Notes: generated by a model not told the origin, from the sequence alone. 64,000 bases of DNA from Sipunculus nudus (GCA_026874595.1 CM049309.1:53236079-53300078), one strand, 5' to 3'. Counted from the stretch's first letter, positions 24,680-36,647 are shown. Made by a program: numbers and translations.

Positions 24680-24850
24680 AGAGAAAAAAATATAATATTT
24701 CGATATACTAACTCGAGATCTCGAGATAATATTTCACAAAAAAATCTGGACACATAAAATAAATTTATCTGACGTCTATTAAATAAACATAATCCTTTGA
24801 ACCTTTTAATAAATATGCCAAAAAGGGCCGATCCCGCAGGTTGCCGGCGT
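24680..24850. repeat. TCGAGATATCGA-type repeat (copy 1)
   Basis: Contains ATTTCGATATACTAACTCGAGATCTCGAGATAATATTTC followed, after a gap, by CTGACGTCTATTAAATAAACATAATCC and TTTGAACC. The same blocks occur in order at 34590-34800. The palindromic ATCTCGAGAT and GATATCGA words dominate the left part. The class is unknown. Confidence 0.6.
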
Positions 24851-25224
24851 AGAGGCCAAAGAGAGCTGGCTGCCCAGGAGTGAAGTGAGCTATGTGATAG
24901 CTTTGGGAGGGCTGTAGCACTCACTGGGGTGACCTGATGTAAATAATACTTGACGTGGTGTTTGAAAACTTGAATAAAAAGCTACATTTTGTAACCAATT
25001 GCTTTCAACTTTCAGATTATAAAAGATTTAACCCTTATGTGTACAAGCAGTGAAAATTAAACTAACAGTGCTCATATGAAAAAAAAAATGTGCCATGGTC
25101 AAAGTTGGACAAATTCCAAGTACTGATTTAACATTATGCTAATAACTTTAAAAAAATTACAAAATTCCGCTCTAATATCTGGTATACAAGTAAATCTAAA
25201 TTAAATATAGTTAGATACAAACTA

Positions 25225-26890
25225 GATGTGTCGGAACGACACGAATGCCCCCGCCTGGGGCAAATTAGAAACATTTGTTAAATGTTGTAAAATTGTTAAA
25301 GTTCAGGACGTGTTGTATGGTCAAAAGTAGGTCAACAAGGGCAAAATGCAACTCGATCTGTAACGGGTCCTTATCAAGCAACACACCAACTATCAGGCCA
25401 GTATCTGCAGGCAGTGTGAAAAAGGTCCATACATGTGCATTTTTCATCAAAATTCTGTCTTTCATGAAATTTTCTATGTTCAGGATCTGTCATATGGTCA
25501 AAAATAGGTTAACTGGGACGAAACGCGAACTCGATCTGTAAGTGGTCATTATGCGCCCACAGACCAAACATTAGGCCAGTATCTGTAAGCATTGCATTGC
25601 GAAACTAGAATATTAGCAAAAGCTGATAATCAGTTATAAATTTAAATTGGATAGGTATGTACCATGTTTCATAACAATTCACCAAATGCTTCCTGAGAAA
25701 TAAGCTCCTAAGTTTTTTTTCTATACCAAGCTCTGTGACCTTGAAAAGTAGGTCAAGACCACCCATCTTTGAACTTGACCAAGATTTTGTAAATATAATG
25801 CAATAGCACTGAAGTAATGAAGTTCCTGTGTTGAATACCTTTGGAGATATCCTGCACAAAAGGCCAAAATTGAAAAATCTGATAAAATTTCATAAAAAAA
25901 ATCAAATTTGGCGCCACCAAAATTGTGCAGCACGTACAGACCATCAGTCCCAATGATCATAGTAAGTTTTGTGAAAATCCACACAATGGTTCCTGAGATA
26001 TAAGCTTCTGAGTGTTTTTCTATAATCAGCTCTAAAATGTAGAAAAATGGGTCAAGGTAATCCATCTTCGAACATAATCTCGATTTTATCGATATACATC
26101 TTCACTGATGAAATAAAATTCCAATAGTGAATCCTTTTATAGATATCCCGCTCACAAGGTAAAAGTTAACAGACGCGGAACGGACGGACGGACGGACACC
26201 GGACAGACAGATGGACGGACGGAAAGACGGACAGCTTGGGTGACGACAATAGCCCATCAGCCTATGAGCTGAGGGCTAAAAACGGCTGTACATGTACATT
26301 TGTCATGAAAATTTATATTTTTCATGAAATTTTCTATGTTCAAGAGCCGTAAAACAATCAAAAGTAGGTCAACCAGGACAAAACGTGAACTCGATCTGTA
26401 ACTGGTCATTATCTGCCCACACACCAAAAATCAGGCCAATATCTGCAGGCATTGCGAATAAAAGTCCGTACATGTGTATTTGTCATGAAAATTTCTATTT
26501 TTCATGAAATTTTCTATGTTTAGGAGCCGTAAAACGGTCAAAAGTAGGTCAACCGGGATGAAACGCGAACTCGATCTGTACCTAGTCAATATCTGCATAC
26601 ACATAAAAAACCAGGCCAATATCTGCAGGCATTGTGAACAAAAAACCGTACATGTGTATTTGTCATGAAATTTTCTATTTTTCATGAAATTTTCTATGTT
26701 TTGGAGCCGTAAAACGGTCAAAAGTAGGTCAACCGGGACGAAACGCGAACTCGATCTGTAACTGGTCATTATCTGCCCACACACCAATAATCAGGCCAAT
26801 ATCTGCAGGCATTGCGAATAAAAGTCCGTACAACTGTTTGATTTCGGAATGACGGAATGACGGAAGGACGGAAGGACAGACATGGGTAAA
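25225..26890. repeat. 180-bp tandem array and GGACGGACGG-ended repeats
   Basis: GGAGCCGTAAAAC-type units repeat at 180 bases (26344, 26524, 26704), and a related pair lies at 25300 and 25480. Each unit contains GTCAAAAGTAGGTCAAC, GAACTCGATCTGTA and AGGCCAATATCTGCAGGCATTG. A different related unit fills 25620-26160, ending in a GGACGGACGGACGGACACCGG tract. The array ends in GACGGAATGACGGAAGGACGG near 26850-26880. Long minus-strand frames of 114 and 118 residues are periodic translations of the units, not genes. Confidence 0.8.
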
Positions 26891-26899
26891 ACTATATGT

Positions 26900-27890
26900 A
26901 TACAAGATACAATATGTTCGGGTCCGTAACTTCTAAAACCACAATATTGACCTAATTTATAGCAAGTGTATAGTAAATATATTGGTAACTATTTATGCAA
27001 AATCTGAACTAAACAACACCAGCGTGGAAAACAACCACAGTTTTCAAAGAGGACAGTCTTGAAGTGTAACTATAGTTTTTAATGTAAAAATGGAGGTTTT
27101 TGCTTAATTTCCCGAACGAACAAGGTCGCAGTGAGCCAGTTTTGGCGTAGGTTGCAGAACTTAGGGACAACTTACTATATGAGGAATTTTCGATTCGTAG
27201 GTCAAACGGTCTCAAAAACATGCCCTATTAAAGGATGTCCGGCCGGATGTAACAGACCTAGATACAATAACCTTAAATATTGTATGAAAATAAGCTTATC
27301 TCACGTACCTCTGCGCTGTATAAACCAGCTCACAACAACCGTGAAAGTCGATCGTTCACATTTCATTTGACTTGTCTATATATATGCACAACATTTTTCT
27401 CGAACTAAGTCAGCATCGTCTTGTATTATTCCAAGAGTATCGTTCATTCAAATTTGAAAGTACCTTCGTCTATACCATTTCAGCATACCTCACATAGTAG
27501 TGGATGTGTTGAGTGGTATGAATCCGGGCGACCTGATTCAAACACTGAATTTTGGGAACCTGAATATATACTTGTATAGGGAACTTATATGACGTTACGC
27601 CCACCTCGGCCCAATTCGTTGGCCTCTGGCCATGGATGAATTGAGGTGAGGATTATTCATGAATATTCATGTAGACAGGAAATATTACGACAAGGCCTTG
27701 TCAAAGAAGGATCAGTGCACAAATGTTGTGCACTATATTACAGCGAACCAATGTATTTTGTAGTGCCAGGCCACACAGGTCCTACCTTTAAAAGATCGGC
27801 CTCTAGAGGGCGATATATGAAGGATTTATGATAAACTGAACAAGATGCACCAAGGCACATGTGCTGAAACAAAAACAGGAAGCCTCATTT
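26900..27890. other. No gene recognised
   Basis: No recognisable coding or repeat signal. An ATTCATGAATATTCATG palindromic patch lies at 27654-27670. Confidence 0.4.
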
Positions 27891-27899
27891 GTTTTTTAT

Positions 27900-29500
27900 T
27901 GTGATAGCTTATTGCTTGCCGGAAATCTTCGATTTCGGCAAGTATGTTGGTCAGTTGCGTATGTCTGTTTGTGTGTTTGTTTGTCACGATGTTTGTTTGT
28001 TTTTAAGTACTCTCCTGGCCACAATTTTGTAGCAATCGATCTGAAACTTTCAGGGTTGATTGAAAATCAAAAGTCCTGGTAGCCTATTGTTTTAGGTAGG
28101 CATAAGTCAAAGGTCAAGGTCATCGAAAACTGTCGAAATTTTATTTTCATCATAACTTTGTAACTATTGGTCCTATCTTCACAAACTTAGGCTCATTTTC
28201 TTCCTCTCTGTCTTCTTCATAATATGGTTTTGTCATCTTTGCTCAACTATGTGTCACTTTGTCAGTATGTCTGTCTGTCTGTCAGTTGAACTCAATTTTA
28301 CCTTCTTGCTGGTGCTTCTGTCTTACATATAGCATTCTGCAGGCCACAGTTTTACAAGAATCCTTCTGAAATTGGTGAATCTTATGTCTTACTTTAATAT
28401 CTCAAAATTGTTTTTTATTTTCAGGATATGGCCGAAAGGGGGCGCTGCACTTAAACTTCATCAACGTATAATTTTTTGACAATATCTCCGAAACTATACA
28501 CCTGAATTACATAAATTATAGCTCATTTACTTTCCCTGAGTCTTCTTCATAACTTGATCAAGTCATCTGGCCTCAGGTTTGTGTCACTTTGACAGTATGT
28601 CTGTCTATCTGTCATTTTTCATCAATTTCGTCTTCTTGCATGTTCTTGTGTCTAACATATAGCATTCTACAGGCCACAGTTTTGCAGGAATCCTTTTGAA
28701 ACTTATACATCTTATGTCATACACCAATATCTCGAAAGTGATTTTTCAGTTTCGGAAAATAGCCGCTAGGGGGCGCTGCACATGAAACACTACAACATAT
28801 CATTTTTTGCTAATATCTCTAAGACTTTAACCTAAAGCTAATTGTAGCTTATTTTCTTCCTCTGTCTTCTTCATAACTTTGTTTAACTCTGTCTGTCTTA
28901 ACTTTGTGCCGCTTTGTCAGTATGTCGGTCACTTCAAAACACTTCAAAATGTTATTTTCCTCATAACTTTGTCCATTCTGGTCCTATCTTTACAAACTTT
29001 GGCTCATTTTTTTTCACCTTCGTCTCCTACATAACTAAGTCTAGTCAACTGGTCTCAACTTTGTATCACTTTGTCAATATGTCTGTCTGTTTGCAAGTTG
29101 TCCTAAATGTTGCTTTCTTGCTGGTTCTTGCCTCTGTTATAATAGCATTCTATAGGCCACAGTTTAGCAGGAATCACTTTGCAAATTTCACCTATCGTTT
29201 ATTGGAACGATTTCTTGAAGCTGTATATGTATTTTTAAATAGGTTTAAGTTCAAGGTCAAAGTCATGAAAACCCGTCAGATTATTATTATCATCATAACT
29301 TTGTCAATATTGGTCCAGTCTTTACAAACAATGGCTCATTTTCTTCCTCTTTGTCTTCTTTATGACATGTTCATCTGTCTTCCAATTCAGAGTGTTTCCG
29401 GCAAGTGCGTGACCTCTGGTCGTCTTGTTTATAGGTTAAATCTGACGGACCTAATGGAAACTCGCAGACAAAGAGTTTCACGTGACCCAACAAAATGCTT
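27900..29500 (+). repeat. ~330-bp tandem array (Ts/TGTCTGTC-rich)
   Basis: Units recur near 28208, 28549, 28864 and 29350, at roughly 315-341 bases, with one half unit near 29020. Each has TCATTTTCTTCC, TCTTCTTCATAAC, CACTTTGTCAGTATGTCTGTC, TAGCATTCT(g/a)CAGGCCACAGTTTT and GGGGGCGCTGCAC. The start carries CAAAGGTCAAGGTCATCG. A 198-residue frame at 28914-29510 is made of these repeats and has internal periodicity, so it is not called. Confidence 0.75.
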
Positions 29501-29509
29501 GAAAATGTG

Positions 29510-30540
29510 AAAATTCCAAAGTCATTGGAAACCTCTGTTTATATCATATACGGACCAGGCAGGTCTTTCGGGCTGATATTCAATATTCGGTACGACACAT
29601 CTGTGGAAGAATCATCTACATGAATACGGTGGCTAGCTTCCTATTCGCGAGATTACATATTCTCGATTTTCACTTCTTCAGCGTTTCGCAGGGGTTCATT
29701 TTTGCGATTTTCCAAACAGTAACCTACACAATGTAAAATAATTATTTTATCATTTAAATCATATGTACGCAAGATCTTAACAATTGCATGGGGAGCTAAG
29801 CTATCAACGAATAGGTGGAAAGTCTTCATGCAGTAGAGGCAGATAAGCAAAAGTGCTGGTGTTATTATATATATTTTTTAAACTTTATATTATGGGTAAC
29901 ATAAATTGTATGCTCATATTGCTGATACTGTCACAACATGTGAGATGCAATTGAGATGCCACTGTTCACTTATGCATACATGGCGTCTAATTCACGACGG
30001 TTTTATTTTCGCAAAAATTTCCCCTCTGAGAATATCTCGAATTTTATCTTATACAAGGCCTGGAAAGCCGTTGGTTCGACCTGTAGTTTATTCCGTTGTT
30101 TTTTTATCTAAATAAATTCTTTTTTTTTTAAGTTTAAATACAAGTTTTGATATCACACATAATGATTTTGTAGGACAGCATTTTATGATGAAACGTTCAA
30201 CAATAAGAAAGAGACAACCATTTTATCCAATATGAATGAAACTGGAAAAGATAGACGTTCATGCAGAAAGGGAAATTAGTAACAGGACGTGTTTTCAAAT
30301 TTACTCAAAAGAGTTATTATTGTGCATGTATTTACCAGCTTTTAAGGCAATCCGATAATGCAACTTTCTCTTAAAAAAGCTTCGGCTAACTTTTCCTCCT
30401 TTGGGAAAAAGTAGGAGAGCTAAAAATCAGATCAAATTGTTCCAAGTAGTATTAAGATCAGAATCAGATTCCAGGTCAAATCTTTTTCTCACCTTCAAGT
30501 ATTTATCCTACATGACACCATGCATAGTTCACAATGTTTG
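29510..30540. other. No gene recognised
   Basis: AT-rich, no supported features. Confidence 0.4.
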
Positions 30541-30559
30541 TAACACTGGTAATGTCCTT

Positions 30560-31223
30560 CAGGCGTGATCCACGGTCTACATCACATTGCTCTCTCGGCT
30601 GAGTTACCCGTGCCCTGCTCGGGGAGCACGACCACGGGAACTCACCGTAAAACTGTGTAAGCCGTGGACTTCCGTATACCTCTCGGCCATCTCCCCCATG
30701 CTATCTATAGCGCGACACTGTCTCTCTTTAAAAAAACACAGAGAGATCCTTTCTGTAACAGTTCAAATACTGTTCACGCATAAGCAAGTCGACTAACAGG
30801 TAGAAGTAATCACCGCGAATTGACTGGGAGTTTCGCCACGCTCCGGCCTACAAGTACTTACTTAGTATTACGATAACCCCTCAGTCATCTGGTAACGCTT
30901 GAAAAGAGCTAACTTTAGCTTATCGTTGTCCATGGCATCGCTAACTGCTATCTGCGCGTAGGTATCAAGCGTCTTACCACGCAACAAAGGGCTCAAGTAA
31001 AAGGCCCAGTAATCACGCTCGTAGTTCTGACACAACTCTAAACGCTTAAAACGCTCCAGAAACGAGTCGAGTATATCTACCGTGTTGCTCGTCGAACGGA
31101 GGGACCTTGAGTTTCGGGGCCGATTCCCTACTCCTTATTTGTTTAATATCGCCCTCATCGGTTGCACTGGTTGTTGCTTTAAACTTCAGTACCTCCATAC
31201 CGTGCGCTCTGGCGTCACGTTCA

Positions 31224-31263
<40 letters not shown>

Positions 31264-31424
31264 TCGCGTTCTATCTCCCTCCGCCTCGCCCTCTCCTCGC
31301 TCTCGGCGTCTTCACGCTGCTTGGCTTCTGAAGACTCTACACGCTTCTTAACTAACTCCTGCAGAGAATCGTCCTTTTACCCTGATGCTTGTCCACATTC
31401 GAGAATGGACTTTAACGACTCCAT
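30560..31424 (-). pseudogene. Gypsy-type retrotransposon gag, broken
   Basis: A start codon at 31424 opens a gag-like frame that hits a stop after 15 codons. It continues through a charged coiled-coil region with an (ER)n tract, encoded by the CT run at 31222-31258, and then 'KLKVPPFDE'. After one frameshift near 31090 it reads 'ILDSFLERFKRLELC' and 'DYWAFYLSPLLRGKTLDTYA'. That order (acidic/arginine coil, PxFDE, SFLxRFE-like helix, W-LxxLLxGKAxxxY) is typical of structural capsid domains of molluscan Gypsy elements. Another shift leads to 'MGEMAERYTEVHG'. No protease, reverse transcriptase or integrase follows. It lies 595 bases inside LTR copy B on the same strand, as the 5' gene of the element should. 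Nonfunctional: stops and frameshifts are visible. Confidence 0.75.
31222..31259. repeat. (CT)n microsatellite
   Basis: About 18 CT units. On the minus strand it encodes the (ER)n stretch of the gag relic, so its expansion or contraction alters that frame only by whole dipeptides when even. Confidence 0.9.
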
Positions 31425-32018
31425 AGTAACGGTTAAACTAACCGATTATGCAAGTGTAATAAACACAAAAATCCGCAAACGTAAACAGTAACCGCTAACA
31501 AATTGAACCGGAGGTATCCTTACAATAACACGAGGGTTGCACCGAAGATCAAAGGACGCACGGTAGGACGGATGAACATCAAATATGTGATATCAAAGTC
31601 TGAGTACACAAATCAAAAGGAAACACTTACCTGTTGTGTGACCTCACTCAACAAATCACCACAAACCAAGTTAACTATATTAAACTGAGTCTAAACTTAC
31701 TCTAGTCTGATTAACTATCATTATTATATCAGTGATTCACTCTATCACTGAGTAACTATCAAGCATAAAACAGTATGTTACCATATCAATATATTAACCT
31801 GCATTAACTCTACGTGGAGTTAGGTCTCAGCACTGACTCTCAATTTTAAGTTTTACAAAGCATTAAACAATTAAAAGAATTTATATCAATAATCAGTATG
31901 AAAATTTCACCAAATACTCGGGGAAATAAATTTCCTGACAGGATGTTAGCTCTCAAACGGCTAAATCAATCCATTAAATGTCACACCGGGAAAGATGTGA
32001 GCGTCCAGGTTCTTTTAT
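31425..32018 (-). mobile_element. Leader region between LTR B and gag
   Basis: Non-coding 594 bases between the gag start and the inner edge of the LTR, on the minus strand. It has a good splice-donor word CAGGTAAGT near 31630. The primer-binding site next to the LTR is not obvious to me: the sequence following GTAACA is ATAAAAGAACCTGGACGCTC. Confidence 0.5.
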
Positions 32019-32864
32019 TGTTACGGAACCTAATATCAACAGATCACGTAGGCGTGATGAACACAAACTTTGTCAAGGAGATAAAAAAATCAGATTCTGT
32101 AATACTAGGCAGCGTGAAATGTCTTGGGGAATGAATAAAGAAGTCAGTGTTTTTTTGTTAACAAATACCTTATTTTAAATAAATAATTGATTCTGAAAAC
32201 AACCCTAACATATTACAATACACTAAATCAATACAGTTACATAGTAAAATAAACAAAGTGCACAGTACCTGAATACCACCACTGTCACGGCGACAAGTCC
32301 TTCAAAATGAATAAACCTGGCGAACAGTTCACACAAATTCACTCGGAGAATAACAGTCCAATGTAATGCTATTGTAACAATCCAGAAAGTAAACTTGAGA
32401 CAGGCAGCACTAAATTGTAAAGTGTTAGTAATAGTAGAATCCCTGAAATTACTGGATAATCGGATAGGTCCCACTAACTGACATACACACGTCTGTGTCC
32501 GCTGGAATATTCTCTCACCCCTCTCTCTCGGCTCTAAAACACAGCCCCCTATTTATAACTTTTCACCTCCAGCCGATACCTTCCATTGCTCGAACATTCT
32601 TAAGAATCTAACACAGTACACACATTCAAATAACATACCAGAACAACGAATGCCGTGTCTCAACATATTAGGGTTCACACGTGAGCTCGCCCCGGCTCGG
32701 CCAGGCGAGAAAGCCCCAAGCTAGCATGACAACCAGTACGGATTAAACTGAGAAGGCAACACCCGGCCAGGCGAGGCAGCAACAACACGAGTTACGCCCG
32801 TGTCACACAACAAAAAAAGACATCTGTAAGACCTGTGCACACAATAAAAAGGGCACCTGTAACA
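32019..32864 (-). mobile_element. 5' LTR of Gypsy-type element (copy B)
   Basis: Starts TGTTACGGAACC, ends GGCACCTGTAACA (perfect TGTTAC/GTAACA ends), and aligns with copies A and C over its length. On the minus strand a TATA box reads TTATAAATAGGGGG at 32549-32562 and is followed by GCTGTGTTTTAGAGCC, giving the transcription direction toward the gag relic. The last ~40 bases include a short internal repeat (ACATCTGTAAGACCTGTGCACACAATAAAA) shared with copy D but missing from A and C, so B and D form a subfamily. No matching 3' LTR lies below 30500. Confidence 0.85.
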
Positions 32865-32945
32865 TTATGAATCAAACAAACTGGCTGAACACGTACATTC
32901 GTACAATAAAAAATACGAATAAGACCTGAGTTAACAAAACAAACC

Positions 32946-33265
32946 GGCTTCTGTGGCTCAGGGATAGAGCACAGGGCTCCAAGCCGGGAGATACGAGTTC
33001 GAATCTCAGCCTAGGCGGTGAGATTCTTCATATAGGGCGAGTGCTCTGCGTGCCAAACGACCGTGTTTCACTCACAAAAGAGTGCGCCTTCCGAAGATCC
33101 TCGGTGGTATGAACCCAGTAACTGGGACGATTACGCACCCAGGGCCCACAGATGCAGTAGTAACCGGGCCTGGTTGACGCCAGGATATAAAATGAGAGGA
33201 AGCGTGCGAAACTTCCCTGTCACAAAGTCCGAAACTGGAATGGAACTCTGCAGATGTACATAAAC
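32946..33265 (+). repeat. tRNA-derived SINE (copy 2)
   Basis: Head: TGGCTCAGGGATAGAGCA (A box, 32954) and GAGTTCGAATCTCAGCC (B box, 32995), then TAGGCGGTGAGATT. The body shares GCACCCAGGGCCC, GGCCTGGTTGACGCCAGG, ATAAAATGAGAGGAAGCGTG and GAAACTGGAATGGAACTCTGCAG with copy 1 at 23340-23703, in the opposite orientation. The 67-residue open frame inside it is an artefact of the repeat. Confidence 0.85.
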
Positions 33266-34570
33266 GTAGTTAAGTTAGCATAAAGAAACGGAGGCGGTTA
33301 TCTCCACCAAAAAATATAAAAAAACAATAATATATATTAAAAAAGCTGCTTACATTCTCTAGAGAGGCGCTCCCTGTACACAAATAATGAAAGTAATCAT
33401 ATAAATACACAGAGTCCAATCATGACTGCACACAGCAAAGTTCCTGATCACTCGGTTCCTAACCATTTGGCTATCGCGCACACACGTAATACCGATTGCA
33501 ACTCTGATCTGTATTCACGGAGTTTCTATAATCCACAATCTCACGCTGTGTATACACGTTTCACAGTCACCGCACCGCGCACAGACTTTTCTTTACGAGC
33601 GTTGAATTACCGTCTCCCACAGTTTATATCTCCTGGAATCATTCAGACCTGGTACCAGAATACGCTTCCACACAGCAATATCCTGTACCTTTACGGAAAT
33701 GCGTATTTATAAAGTCCTCGGTCTGTTCCTGGAAGCGCACATAACAAGTATCAATCAGCCAGATTACCAGTCCGTTATTTGCTCTGAAGTTCTTTACAGA
33801 GAAATCACTTGTGGCTTCCTCAGACAACGACTAACTACACTTGTAGACACCACATCTCAGCTGTCTCCACTGTAACATGACCGGCCTCAGGTATCGTCAG
33901 TCTAATCATCACCGGTAGGCTGAAACGGACCCTTCTCCAAAAAGTCCCATTCCACTCGTTATATGTCCTCCGCCCTATCATTACTTCAAATTACGCCGAC
34001 CGTCAATCACTGCGCAAATATTAATAAGGGAACGCCTCTTGGAACAGAGCGTGTGAAAACTAACTTACACAGGTGCACTTTCTTTGAAATCTACCACAAA
34101 CACTAGTGATCGCGAAAGCAGAGGCGGCTCCGTCTAAATTAAACCGTACTAAAATTAACATCAGACTAAACATTTGTGCTCTCTAACAACTAAACTACCC
34201 TGAAATTAACATCTAACGAGACACGTGTCCTTTAACCAACTATCTCACGCTATCATCTAAACATGATACTCCATATTAATGCACAATAAATTATAAAAAA
34301 AAATCATCTGGCGATTATCCCTACTAGAATATGTAATACAATACCTAAGTCACAGCTTTCTTGTCTTAATTTTTGAACTCTCAAAGTAAATATTCATCAT
34401 CAGAGATGGATGTCCAATGAACAATTTATTTCGATTAGGTGAGCAAGGAAGACAATTAAGTATTAATAACTCATCGTTAAATAATAGTAACTACTCCTAT
34501 TTGGAAAATCCTATCAGAACTTTTGAAGAAATTGTTTTATTTTAGGTTGTGCTGTCTTGAATAACTATAA
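33266..34570. other. No gene recognised
   Basis: A 96-residue plus-strand frame at 33422 has no recognisable motif. No repeat structure was noticed. Confidence 0.4.
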
Positions 34571-34579
34571 CTATCAATT

Positions 34580-34830
34580 TGACCTTTCAAGTTATGTATT
34601 GTCTGTCTTATCGAGATAGTATTTCGATATCTCGACTCAATATCTCGATATCTGTAGAAAAAAAATTCACAGAAAAATTGACGTTTATTGACGTTAAGCA
34701 AAACAAAGCCAAATGGGTCCATTCTGATATCTGACGTCTATCAAATAAACATAATCCCTTGAACTTAAAAAAAAAGCCAAGAAGAGTCAATCCCAAAGGG
34801 TACAGGTACATGTTATCTCTTTTGTTTATA
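34580..34830. repeat. TCGAGATATCGA-type repeat (copy 2)
   Basis: TCTTATCGAGATAGTATTTCGATATCTCGAC and ATATCTCGATATCTG are followed by CTGACGTCTATCAAATAAACATAATCCC and TTGAAC, matching 24680-24850 in order. Confidence 0.6.
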
Positions 34831-34919
34831 TCCATGTGATTGTAATACTGGGGCGCAGAATGGCCGCTTGTCATAATCAAAACACTTTCAGCAAAGTCAC
34901 CTGGTTTCAATTAAGCTTC

Positions 34920-35150
34920 AGTTAAACTTCATATGCTCTCACCACCATCGGTGACATAACTGGGGGAGAGGAAAGTTTCTCTCTTGTGCACGTTGATATT
35001 ACCATTGTAGCTCAGTATTTAAACACATCGAGTGTTTTGGGACAATTCTTAAACTATTCAAATTGTGTAGTGTACACAGACCCGCATTCCAGAATTCTCA
35101 TGCATAAATGTATGAATGAGCGAGATTTAGCGAGCTCAATTGATAGTTAA
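34920..35150 (-). repeat. Repeat shared with 55230-55390 (inverted)
   Basis: The reverse complement carries GATGCGGGTCTGTGTACAC-like, CACAATTT, GAGCTACAATGGTAATATCAACGT, GAGAAACTTTC and TATGTCACCGATG. The same blocks occur in the same order on the plus strand at 55234-55375. Both copies lie just left of one of the two 48-bp minisatellites, but in opposite orientation. Confidence 0.65.
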
Positions 35151-35204
35151 AAGAACCTGAACGTCCATTCCGGTGGCGTGACAGCTATATTCTGCAAGCA
35201 ATGT

Positions 35205-35600
35205 AAAAGCACTTCCATTGAACCGCTCCCTGCTGCCTCCACTCAGCCAACACCTGCCACTTTCAATGAGCTGTCGTCTGTTTCCGCCAACTGCCTGTTT
35301 CATTTAGCTGCTATCTGCCTGTTTCATTTAGCTGCTATCTGCTGCCCCCACTCAGTGACCACCTGTCGCTTCCATAATGCTGCTATCTGCTGCCTCCACT
35401 CAGCCATCACCTGCCGCTTCCATTGAGCTGTTGGATGCTGCCTCCACTCAGCTACCACCTGCCGCTTCCGTTGAGCTGTTATCTACTGCCTCCACTCAGT
35501 CACCACCTGCCCACTACATTGAGCTGTTGCCATCCGCAGCCTCCACTGAGCTGCCAATTGTTGGCCCAACAGAGCCGCCACCACCATTTCTCCTAAAGTC
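35205..35600 (+). repeat. 48-bp minisatellite encoding (P)PAAST repeats, locus 1
   Basis: Paired ~24-base units of the type CACCTGCCGCTTCCATTGAGCTG and CTGCTGCCTCCACTCAGCC alternate, giving a 48-base period. One frame reads repeating 'PPAASTELL' and 'AASTQ' motifs and runs on as 'GPTEPPPPFLLKS' to a stop near 35662. The second locus (55890-56590) has the same units and the same unique-looking tail (PPPPF-Y/L-x-K). The peptide could be low-complexity coding sequence, but no start, splice context or domain supports a gene. Confidence 0.8.
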
Positions 35601-35659
35601 TTTTCTACACAAAGCGAACCTCTTTCAGGAGGACACTGTTGGATGGCCGGGGTTACTTG

Positions 35660-36620
35660 TCTGAAAAGTCAAACTTTAAAACTAGACAACCATAGGCCAA
35701 GCGCTTGCCGAAAACTTAAATATTACATACAGACAGAGAGACAGAAAGACAGGGGAACAAGTGGAAACAGTTATTTGAATGAGCAATGTTCAGGGAGAGC
35801 AGAAAAAATAGTACTTTTATGTATTTTTGCTGATATTGAAAAGTCGCGGACGAACGGACAGACAGACAGACAGAACATATTTCCCGTGTTTTTGTTAACT
35901 GTAAGCCTTTAAGAAGCATTGCTAAAATAATGTGGACTCCTAAATGACATGTCAGACCAAAGAACAAAGAGGCAGGAGAAGTTGACAACAACAGACGAAA
36001 AGACAGACAGACTGACACGATGTGGATGACAGGTGACCAGGCCTCATGATTTGGAATGCATAGACTGTGAATGCATAGACAAATAAAATTCGCTATAGTT
36101 TGTATAGATAAGACAGTATTAAACGTTATGAGCAAAATAATATTTATAGGGTTAACAGTTGACATTGACCTTTTATCTTAAATAAAAACGAATGGCTGAT
36201 AGGAGTTTTATTTGTCTGTCACGAGAATTTTTTTTAGAGCGATTGCTCGGGAATTGTGGCAAAAAAGTGAAATCTCATAATATCTCTTTTGACGAGAAAA
36301 TGTACGAGATTTCACGAGATTTTTTAAAAAGAAGATTTTAACATACCCAATGCGTCCTGAAGCAAAAAATTAGACCTTTCTAACTTAAAAATGGACAAAG
36401 TTAAAAATTAGACCCCATATTTTAGAATATCATGAATTTTGCCTACAAATCCGTAACCATGGTGTTAGCAGATAGGTACAGCTACACATCAAAGGGAAGA
36501 CCATGTAATTTCGAATAAATGAGCTACAGTTTATGCGGCTATGGTAAATATATGAAGTAATATATGAGGGAAAAACAAATTTTTGCTAATAAAGAAATAC
36601 ACTATCCAACTGTTTTCAAT
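35660..36620. other. No gene recognised
   Basis: Contains GACAGACAGACAGAC-type runs (35730-35750, 35855-35872) that create a 149-residue minus-strand frame rich in S, V, C and L. This frame is a translation of low-complexity sequence. Confidence 0.4.
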
Positions 36621-36625
36621 CCCCT

Positions 36626-36647
36626 CCCCCCCCCCCCCCCCCCCCCC
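36626..36647. repeat. 22-base C homopolymer
   Basis: Uninterrupted C run after CCCCT. Confidence 0.9.

Noticed and set aside
26431-26787. 118-residue minus-strand frame with internal duplication
   Set aside because: Directly periodic translation of the 180-bp array.
28914-29510. 198-residue plus-strand open frame, the second longest in the window
   Set aside because: Built from ~330-bp tandem repeat units; its repeating words (FTNFGS.., ..LYHFVN..) reflect the DNA repeat, and there is no start or splice context or domain.
32946-33010. Possible functional tRNA gene at the SINE head (also 23640-23703 and 10948-11010)
   Set aside because: A and B boxes are present but the acceptor and T arms do not pair, and long shared bodies follow, so these are SINE heads.
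35716-36165. 149-residue minus-strand frame with S/V/C/L-rich ends
   Set aside because: Translation of GACAGACAGAC low-complexity DNA; no homologous motif.
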